In this document: in pieces, positions 53,632 to 59,356 of the stretch
Layout: each line of letters opens with the position of its first letter
Position numbering within the stretch: the stretch's first letter is position 1
Virus record (IMG/VR): IMGVR_UViG_3300034073_001486
Location: 1-59,356 of that record
Source: a virus
Reading direction: 5' to 3' (one strand)
Length of the DNA: 59,356 nucleotides
Made by a program: the position numbers and the translations under genes
The notes under the pieces: generated by a model
Told to the model about the DNA's origin: nothing
The model's database searches: none
The model's input: the letters and a program-made list of their open reading frames with translations, nothing else

Positions 53632-56231
53632 TACTCAGCGCCCTCCATGCCAATCCGATGGATAATCACGGCATCCGAGGCTTGCTCGCCCCCAAACGCC
53701 ACGGCGACATGCCGGTCGCCCCCAGATGAACGCGGGTCTAGGTGCCCCGAGTAGTAGGCGGCCGCGTACCCGTTGGCATCACCAAGAGACGACCGAGTCC
53801 GCTTCATGTTTAATGTGGCCTCTGTCGACCCTGCTATGGTCACAAAGCCTGACCCGCGATCCGTTGCGATGGCGTTTGCCCGGGGCGCCGCTGCGTTGTT
53901 GTAGTGCAAACGCACCCCAAGGTTGGCGTCCTGCTCTGTAGGCTGATAGACGACCGCCAGCGAACGGCTGCCGTCCTTGTCCGTGATGGAGAAGTTGCCG
54001 GAACGGAACTGGTACTGGACCGGCGTGCCGCCGTCTGACAGCCCCGTAAACTTCACAAACCCGCCGCCGCTTGTGCCATGGAGGTTCTGCATCCTAGTGC
54101 CAACCATCGCTTGGCATGCGGCCGTGACTGGCTCTGCGTAGCTCTCTTCCCACCACGCCTTTGTAGCAACGCAGTAGCACATCGCCCGCGACGGCTTGGC
54201 GTCAGACGACTGGCAATAGAAGAACCTTACGGTCCTGGTCGACATGTCGGCCGTGACGTGGAATTGGTCGGCCTTGGAGAAGTCGATGACGCCATCGCGC
54301 CAGAGGTTGTCGACCGGGGCCGACACAGCTTCCTCTGACGAGCCGTCGTAGGCGTACATACCATGCGTGTCGACCAAGAACGCTACGCCGCCCATTACGG
54401 CCCAGCAGCGGCTGTTGAGGACGCCGCGATACGCCCCAAGGACGATGGAAGCGTCGATCACCGGCTGGGCCACGTAATTGAGCTTATAGGTGTGCGACTG
54501 CTGCACCACCAGCAGCTCGGATGCCAGAGGAACCAAAGCGACGATTTTGTCTGGGGTGCCCGTGTTCTCTTGTACCACCAGCTCGTTGGACTCCGGCACG
54601 CTTTCCGGCTCGTCGATTTCGGAGTACATCAGGCTGTTGCGGCGTTCCCCCGAGGTGTCGACGGCATACCACGCCCGGTCTTGGAACATCACCGCCACGG
54701 CAAACTCTGGCGGCGGCGGTGCAAATCGCCGGGCGTTGATCTGACCGCTTGGCAGGGTAATGGGCATCAAGCCGTAGCCGCCCCGAGTTGCGTCCTTTAG
54801 CTCGTCGTCGCCTAGCGTATCGGTGTAGCTGCCCGTGAACGCCTCGTCCGTCCGCTGGATAGTCGCCACGCGGAACAGGATCACGTCCTGATTCGCAGTG
54901 GTTCTCCATAGCTCCATGGCAGACACGCGGTCATCCAGGCCGTGGTGTGCGAAAGACCACGCGATGCCGCCAGAGGCGTCGCCGGCGTCGACCTCAACCA
55001 GCTCCGAGATCGACGACGGGATAGGCTCACCGGCTGTGTCATCTATGTACCGGATGCAACACTTGTATGTCCCGCGAAGCCGCTGACCCATGGTGGCCAT
55101 GGCCTGAGCAGTTGTGTCCAGGATGATGGCAGATGGCCGGTCCTGATACTCGCCCCCGGCAAAGACAGCCACGGCCGCGACAGCCCCAGAGCCGTCAACC
55201 GATGCCGTGACGCCGGCGCCTGATCCGGTGGCGTCGGACACGGCAGGCGCGATGGTGATGATGGGCGGAACCATGTACCCGGTTCCGCCGGACGTGACCG
55301 TCACGGACGCCACGGAGTACAGCATGTCCACAGACAGGGAGGCCCCAGTGCCACCTCCGCCAACAATCGACGCCGTGACTCCGGCGGTTGTGGCGCCCGT
55401 CCCTGCGGCCAGAATCTGGATCGAACTAATGCGGCCAAGCGTGTCGACGCTGGCAACGGCGTTGGCGCCAGTCAGGCCCTGCGCCGTGGAGAAGACAACC
55501 GATGGAGATGTCGTTGCACTGGATGTGTACCCAGCGCCGCCGGCAGCGATAGCGACGGACTCTACTCTTCCGGAAATGCCTACCGAGAAGGACGCACCCG
55601 AAGCGATGCCTCCAGCGATGGAAACGCTCGGTGTAGCCTGATACCCAGAGCCGGGGTCTGTGATGCGAATCCGCGACACTCGGCCGTCCGAGATGTTGGC
55701 GACCGCTGTTGCAGGGGTGGTCGGCGTCCCCCCAGAAAACGCCACGGTCGGCACGTTGTTGTACCCGGCGCCGCCGTTAACGATCTGGACGCTTTTCACA
55801 AACCCAGAAGCCCCAGTAGTAAAGGCTGCGCATGTCGGCCCCCGGGCTGGCTTGTTGATGCCAATCGCCTCCACGGTCGCAGAGTCTCCATCCCACCGAA
55901 TCCCGCGCCCCATGCCGTCCACGCCGTACACGTCGTTGTAGCGACCCTTAAAGAACGTCATCGGCCGGGGCGGCCCTGTGTGGGCGTAGGCCGTAGCGGC
56001 TGCGCCCGTGCCGCCGCCGCCGGCAAACGAGACTGTGGCAGCGCCCGTAAAACCGCTCCCACCAGAGGCAACAACGACCGTCTCAACTTGGCCGCCCGAC
56101 AAGTGGGCGTAGGCTGTGACGCCAGTGCCGCCCGCAACGATCACCGTGGGCGGCGAGGTGTATCCGGTGCCTCCCGTTGTGACGGTGATCTTAGTCAGTC
56201 GTCCAGTGTTGCGGCTGCCGATCTGGCTCAT
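53631..56231 (-). CDS. Tail nozzle beta-propeller protein with inserted repeats (866 aa)
   Basis: The C-terminal 450 residues follow the podoviral nozzle (T7 gp12-like): AVMFQDRAWYAVDTSGERRN, SLMYSEIDEPESVPESNELV, DKIVALVPLASELLVVQQSH, VMGGVAFLVDTHGMYAYDGS. The N-terminal 370 residues carry about eight beta repeats of type GGTGYTSPPTVIVAGG, GGAGYNNVPTVAFSGG. The first propeller blade seems to be in the separate 88-aa gene upstream, overlapping as ATGA. Confidence 0.78.
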   Translation of the reverse strand: MSQIGSRNTGRLTKITVTTGGTGYTSPPTVIVAGGTGVTAYAHLSGGQVETVVVASGGSGFTGAATVSFAGGGGTGAAATAYAHTGPPRPMTFFKGRYNDVYGVDGMGRGIRWDGDSATVEAIGINKPARGPTCAAFTTGASGFVKSVQIVNGGAGYNNVPTVAFSGGTPTTPATAVANISDGRVSRIRITDPGSGYQATPSVSIAGGIASGASFSVGISGRVESVAIAAGGAGYTSSATTSPSVVFSTAQGLTGANAVASVDTLGRISSIQILAAGTGATTAGVTASIVGGGGTGASLSVDMLYSVASVTVTSGGTGYMVPPIITIAPAVSDATGSGAGVTASVDGSGAVAAVAVFAGGEYQDRPSAIILDTTAQAMATMGQRLRGTYKCCIRYIDDTAGEPIPSSISELVEVDAGDASGGIAWSFAHHGLDDRVSAMELWRTTANQDVILFRVATIQRTDEAFTGSYTDTLGDDELKDATRGGYGLMPITLPSGQINARRFAPPPPEFAVAVMFQDRAWYAVDTSGERRNSLMYSEIDEPESVPESNELVVQENTGTPDKIVALVPLASELLVVQQSHTYKLNYVAQPVIDASIVLGAYRGVLNSRCWAVMGGVAFLVDTHGMYAYDGSSEEAVSAPVDNLWRDGVIDFSKADQFHVTADMSTRTVRFFYCQSSDAKPSRAMCYCVATKAWWEESYAEPVTAACQAMVGTRMQNLHGTSGGGFVKFTGLSDGGTPVQYQFRSGNFSITDKDGSRSLAVVYQPTEQDANLGVRLHYNNAAAPRANAIATDRGSGFVTIAGSTEATLNMKRTRSSLGDANGYAAAYYSGHLDPRSSGGDRHVAVAFGGEQASDAVIIHRIGMEGAE

Positions 56232-56494
56232 GCTGGGCTCCGGCCGACTCTAATGGCCCCATCATCGCCCTGGTACACAATGCGGTCGGCGTCGCGCGGA
56301 TAGCGAAACATTCGGACTACGGGAGCGGTGGAGCCGGTATGCGACGCGAGCGTGACAGGCACCGCGCCAGGCCGGACGTTAAGCTTGCCTGGGGAAATGC
56401 ACTGAAGATTGACCTGCGTCACCGCCGCTCCTGGGGGCAGCGAGTACGGCGAAGCGTTCGTTGCCAAGCCGGCCCACTTCTCAATGCTGATCAC
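56228..56494 (-). CDS. N-terminal blade of the nozzle, separate ORF (88 aa)
   Basis: IEKWAGLATNASPYSLPPGA, AVTQVNLQCISPGKLNVRPG, VVRMFRYPRDADRIVYQGDD is like the start of long phage beta-propeller proteins (GLxTxxxPxxLPPGAxxxxxNxxxxxPGxLxxRxG). It is coupled to the 866-aa gene. Either the nozzle is made from two chains or the large gene was split and expanded by the repeat insert. Confidence 0.65.
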   Translation of the reverse strand: MISIEKWAGLATNASPYSLPPGAAVTQVNLQCISPGKLNVRPGAVPVTLASHTGSTAPVVRMFRYPRDADRIVYQGDDGAIRVGRSPA

Positions 56495-57627
56495 GGCGCA
56501 CCTCCGTCAATGTCATCGGGCAGAAGCGGTGACCGCCACCCGTAGGCGTCCCACACCACCTTGTCGGCGTCCATCGTCGGGGCAACGGAATCATTTTCCA
56601 TCGCTAACCGCAGATCCCGCTGATACATGGCAAACGCTTTGTCTGGGCTCTTGTCTCTGATCCTCGCCAGCCAGTACTCGCACGCACTGAGCATGGCGTT
56701 GTGCATGCCGGTCGGCATGTCGACCGGATCAGTAATCACGTACTTCACGCCGGCGTAAGACAGTGCCGCGTCGATGGTCGCCGTGGAGGTGTTGGCAATG
56801 GCCGTAATCCGAGCCTCGGCGGCGTACGGGTTCATCGACCCATATGAGTCTGGGTGGTTGGCAGCGGTGCCGATTCGCAGCACCGAACCGACCATGTCAG
56901 ACGAGAAAGACGTTCCGCTGCCGGAAACGGAGGTGCCTGAGACCGTGATCGTCCCGGCCCGAGCTGGCGTCTCATGGCCCGAGAGCCGCAACAGCCTAGG
57001 TGATCGACGATATGTGAAGTCCAAGGCTTCAACCTTGATCGGGTAGCCCAAGACCTGGATGGCGTACCCCATGGAGTCCGGGTCTTTGCGGACGGTCCAG
57101 TAAGCCGGCGGGCCGGCGATGTCATCCGCCCGCTCCATCTTCATGGCGTGGTCCTGGCTCACGTACTGAAAGCCGGTCCAAGACGACTCGTCGATGGGCG
57201 GGTCTAGGTTCCGGAAGTCTGCCGGCAGCGGGTAGACCGAACGATACAGGCGAGCCGACACGGCTTCGTCGATGTCGTCCGAGAGCTTCAGCGTGGCGTC
57301 TAGTACCAGAGTGGTATCACTGGCCCGCGTCAGAATCTTGCAGACGATATCCCCGATCCGGACATGGAACCGAGTGGCGTCCAGCGGGAACGCATCCCCC
57401 GTAACCTTGGTCAGCGTGCGGGTGCCAGAGTTGTAGGTGACCGTCCCAATCCAATCGTCCTGGAAGATGATCCGGCCGTGGGTGTGGTAGTACTGCCAGT
57501 CACGCATCCATGCCAGCTCTTGGTAAGCTCGCTGAACGGCCGTGCGAATGTCTCGCTGCTCGGCGTCTTGGGGCCCGCCGAACGAGGATGTGATCAGGTG
57601 TTCGACGGCGTCTTGGTAGGTCAGCAT
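56491..57627 (-). CDS. Head-tail adaptor / gatekeeper protein (378 aa)
   Basis: First gene of the tail operon. MLTYQDAVEHLITSSFGGPQ, DIRTAVQRAYQELAWMRDWQ, YYHTHGRIIFQDDWIG, YPLPADFRNLDPPIDES and RSPRLLRLSGHE follow the T7 gp11/P22 gp4-like adaptor family of short-tailed phages, with an Ig-like insert (GTITVSGTSVSGSGTSFSSD). Binds portal and starts tail assembly. Confidence 0.78.
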   Translation of the reverse strand: MLTYQDAVEHLITSSFGGPQDAEQRDIRTAVQRAYQELAWMRDWQYYHTHGRIIFQDDWIGTVTYNSGTRTLTKVTGDAFPLDATRFHVRIGDIVCKILTRASDTTLVLDATLKLSDDIDEAVSARLYRSVYPLPADFRNLDPPIDESSWTGFQYVSQDHAMKMERADDIAGPPAYWTVRKDPDSMGYAIQVLGYPIKVEALDFTYRRSPRLLRLSGHETPARAGTITVSGTSVSGSGTSFSSDMVGSVLRIGTAANHPDSYGSMNPYAAEARITAIANTSTATIDAALSYAGVKYVITDPVDMPTGMHNAMLSACEYWLARIRDKSPDKAFAMYQRDLRLAMENDSVAPTMDADKVVWDAYGWRSPLLPDDIDGGAP

Positions 57628-57705
57628 GGAGGGCTCCTACTGATTAATGCCCCCAGCGGAAGACCTGCGTTTTACGGCCGAAATACCTTACCTGACGGCA
57701 GTAGG

Positions 57706-57735
57706 GCCGTTCGCGATTCGCGAATCCCGAACGGC
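57706..57735 (-). terminator. Near-perfect palindrome between late gene groups
   Basis: GCCGTTCG, C, GATTCGCGAATC, C, CGAACGGC: 14 pairs with one mismatch, six bases past the stop of the 82-aa gene. No U-tract on either strand. It may be a terminator, an mRNA end-protector or a protein site. Confidence 0.55.
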
Positions 57736-57740
57736 TCTCT

Positions 57741-57989
57741 CTAAGGTGTGTAGGGTACTTCCGGCGGCTTGTAGGAGATGTGTTCCCACTGGTACTTCTT
57801 TTCACCATCCTTGGCATAGCACTTCAGTTCGTAGGTGTGCTGGCCGAAAAGCGTGCGTAACTCGCCGTCCACCAGGACATTCACCATGTCCTTCGCGTCG
57901 GGAATCATGAGGAAGCGGGGCATAGACAAGTCCCGAGTCTGCCCATCTAGCGGGCCGCCGACCACCGGCACCTTTTCGTATTCGCCCAT
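57741..57989 (-). CDS. GGPxDG family small protein (82 aa)
   Basis: TAGGAGTCAAG precedes ATG 57989. EKVPVVGGPLDGQTRDL is the GGPLDG signature of many phage proteins; then a beta part (TLFGQHTYELKCYAKDGEKK, YQWEHISYKPPEVP). Function unknown. Coupled by TGATG. Confidence 0.75.
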   Translation of the reverse strand: MGEYEKVPVVGGPLDGQTRDLSMPRFLMIPDAKDMVNVLVDGELRTLFGQHTYELKCYAKDGEKKYQWEHISYKPPEVPYTP

Positions 57990-58153
57990 CACTTGACTCC
58001 TAGCAGTCTCATCGCCGCAACGTAGTAGACGCCGAAAATGACCTTGGCGACGAACCACCAGACTCGCCAAGACAGGACGATAGCAGCGAGGCCAGCCCCA
58101 ACGGCGTAGGTGAGCCACCACGGATTCGACGGGCCGGTCAGGTAGAACGTCAT
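57989..58153 (-). CDS. Small membrane protein (54 aa)
   Basis: MTFYLTGPSNPWWLTYAVGA, GLAAIVLSWRVWWFVAKVIF: one or two Trp-rich transmembrane helices with Arg/Lys at the end. Coupled to both neighbours by TGATG. Holin-like in form, but no family match is clear. Confidence 0.6.
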   Translation of the reverse strand: MTFYLTGPSNPWWLTYAVGAGLAAIVLSWRVWWFVAKVIFGVYYVAAMRLLGVK

Positions 58154-58584
58154 CACTTCACCTCCGGCGGCTCGGGTAGCGGCATCCAGTGCGAAGCGGG
58201 ATCCCAATGCGTTGGGCCTCGTTCGCCGTAGCGATCACGCATTATGGGTTTTCCGGGCAAGTTGCGTTCGTCGCCGTCCCAGCAACCGACATCAACATCT
58301 ATCCAGTATTCCTCAATGTCGTCAATAAAGCATGTGTACAAGACGGGTTCATTGATTGGCGGCAGCCGCTCGCTCACGGGAATCCAGCGAAAACGATCCG
58401 CCGCGTTGAGGGCATCGCAGATGACCTTTGCATCGTCTTCCCAGATGCACTCGCAAACGCCTTCGTACTTTTCCTTGTAGTGCTGGTCGTCCATCATCAC
58501 GGGCTGCGTCATGTCCACCACCGTGCTGTCGAAGCAACAGTGGCATGACTCCGACCCGGCCACAACTTTGTATCGGTCAGCCAT
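58153..58584 (-). CDS. DUF551-like protein (143 aa)
   Basis: GGAGGTGCCGACCG precedes ATG 58584. N-terminal Cys set (GSESCHCCFDSTV, GVCECIWEDDAKVICDALNA), then DUF551: RFRWIPVSERLPPINEPVLY, VGCWDGDE and ASHWMPLPEPPE. A shorter relative is at 27835-28095. Function unknown. Confidence 0.78.
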   Translation of the reverse strand: MADRYKVVAGSESCHCCFDSTVVDMTQPVMMDDQHYKEKYEGVCECIWEDDAKVICDALNAADRFRWIPVSERLPPINEPVLYTCFIDDIEEYWIDVDVGCWDGDERNLPGKPIMRDRYGERGPTHWDPASHWMPLPEPPEVK

Positions 58585-58801
58585 CGGTCGGCACCTCCTG
58601 CTGTCTCGCCCGCAGCATCGCGTCGGCCACTTCATAGGCTTCCGCCGCGTAGGAGTCGCAACTCTTGCCGTTCTGGAATCCAGCCAGCAGACCAGTCAGT
58701 GCCGCCGCCGCGAACTGGTCGCGGAGCCGCTGGCGTACTTCGGCCTTCATTTCAGCCTCAAGCCGCTCCGGTGATGTCAGAATGTCTTTCAGTGTCGCCA
58801 T
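58577..58801 (-). CDS. LRDxFAAxAxxGLLA family protein, second copy (74 aa)
   Basis: MATLKDILTSPERLEAEMKA, RLRDQFAAAALTGLLAGFQN, AYEVADAMLRARQQE. Same family as the gene at 27617. AGGGAC lies just before ATG 58801; a longer frame to 58921 lacks a site. It lies directly before the DUF551 gene, repeating the order in the early operon. Confidence 0.75.
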   Translation of the reverse strand: MATLKDILTSPERLEAEMKAEVRQRLRDQFAAAALTGLLAGFQNGKSCDSYAAEAYEVADAMLRARQQEVPTDG

Positions 58802-58989
58802 GTCCCTACGCTCCGTCTGTGATGCCACTGGGGCGGCCCACTCGTCGCCTGTCGGTTTGTGTCCCGCCGCGCACGTCTCGCCCCAGCCCACCGTCAGCGT
58901 CATGACCAGTGTGTGGCGCACGGTCGGCTGACGGCGAGCAAAGTGTTTTGGAAGAAATCATTGTACGTTTTTCTTGCTGTCACACCTTG
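58802..58989 (-). promoter_or_regulatory. Control region with tandem TGTGACA repeats
   Basis: TGTCACACC occurs at 58978-58986 and 58988-58996 (10-base period). On the minus strand TACAAT (58960-58965) is a -10 candidate with the repeats in place of a -35 box. An inverted repeat CCGTCAGC (58891-58898) and GCTGACGG (58927-58934) follows in the leader. An activated promoter is a reasonable reading. Confidence 0.4.
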
Positions 58990-59208
58990 TCACACCAGCA
59001 ACTCAATCAACTCATGCGGCAGTTGCTCGCGCAAGTCCTCCAGCTCATGTCGCGCCTGAGCTTCTAGTTCGCCGTATTTCAGCCTCGCCCGGATCGCCTC
59101 GCGGATGCCCTCCAGTGCGATGAGCGCCTCGCGGCCCGCGAGAGCGTAGCGGTGTTCGCGTTCGTCGTCGGGGTCGGAAAGGTCAAAGCGGAGAATCGCG
59201 GTCGCCAT
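58990..59208 (-). CDS. Conserved small phage protein (72 aa)
   Basis: MATAILRFDLSDPDDEREHR, YALAGREALIALEGIREAIR, ARLKYGELEAQARHELEDLR follows the phage family with FDLxDPDERxxxxxAxxGxxxxxxLxxIDxxLRxxLKYG. Helical. No strong Shine-Dalgarno site; it may be coupled to the gene that crosses the window ends. Function unknown. Confidence 0.7.
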   Translation of the reverse strand: MATAILRFDLSDPDDEREHRYALAGREALIALEGIREAIRARLKYGELEAQARHELEDLREQLPHELIELLV

Positions 59209-59292
59209 TAGTTGTCACTTTTCGTCAGGTTGTGTGCAGCCAGATCGTATGGGAAAAACGATCATATTCGATGTGTTTCTCGTATGAGTTGG

Positions 59293-59346
59293 GCCGGTGC
59301 CGCCGCGCGTGGCGGGTTATCAGTCCGCTGCAACGACGGCACCGGC
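59293..59346. repeat. Inverted repeat near the right end
   Basis: GCCGGTGCCG (59293-59302) and CGGCACCGGC (59337-59346) pair perfectly over ten bases around 34 bases. It may be a hairpin at a gene boundary. No direct repeat of the window start is seen at the end. Confidence 0.7.
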
Positions 59347-59356
59347 TGCATGTCAG

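Noticed and set aside
59293-59346. tRNA-Ile-like anticodon loop (CTGATAA in a GC stem) within the inverted repeat at the right end
   Set aside because: No D arm, no T arm and a length of 54 bases; treated only as an inverted repeat.

Overview
This window looks like an essentially complete genome of a tailed, temperate, podovirus-type phage, with high GC, dense genes and heavy use of overlapping stop/start codons. The evidence is a full packaging and head set (terminase, portal, scaffold, major capsid), a T7/P22-like short-tail set (adaptor, beta-propeller nozzle, very large internal virion protein, several fibres), a lambda-like recombination set (RecE-type exonuclease, ERF annealing protein, SSB, Holliday-junction resolvase) and a tyrosine integrase. 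The host cannot be read from the sequence. High GC, the many small phage families present (GGPxDG, DUF551-like, DUF6321-like, DUF7249-like) and an unusual peptidase set would fit a Planctomycetota or other aquatic Gram-negative host, but that is inference.

Layout. (1) 1-20.6 kb, minus strand: tail fibres, LamG protein, portal, terminase, glycosyltransferase, capsid, scaffold, an ADP-ribosyltransferase-like protein and several tiny genes. (2) 20.6-22.2 kb: control region with a terminator, a minus-strand probable regulator, an ATCGGCCG operator-like array and a 46-bp direct repeat that twice supplies a Shine-Dalgarno site and the start MANKR. (3) 22.1-29.7 kb, plus strand: about 28 small early genes ending in a serine recombinase. 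(4) 42.6-29.4 kb, minus strand: exonuclease, ERF, SSB, a helicase split in two frames, HTH protein, nucleases, peptidases, membrane proteins and a phage sigma factor. (5) 42.6-43.7 kb: a tRNA promoter plus 5' tRNA half, then the integrase (plus). (6) 57.6-43.7 kb, minus strand: adaptor, nozzle, collagen-like fibre, low-complexity virion proteins and a 1,236-aa internal virion protein. (7) 59.2-57.7 kb, minus strand: small conserved genes.

The two structural blocks become one late region if the ends are joined, and the truncated gene at position 1 stays open across that join, so the map is probably circular or circularly permuted.

How the parts may work together: early plus-strand genes act first, the minus-strand recombination block handles DNA, and a phage sigma factor could then switch on the late block. 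The most unusual feature is the 29.4-37.2 kb operon. It holds a subtilase, a papain-like peptidase, a zincin and a degenerate zincin among small membrane proteins, while no peptidoglycan hydrolase, DNA polymerase or primase was recognised anywhere. That suggests a protease-centred lysis or host-remodelling cassette. All functions are read from motifs; no database search was run.
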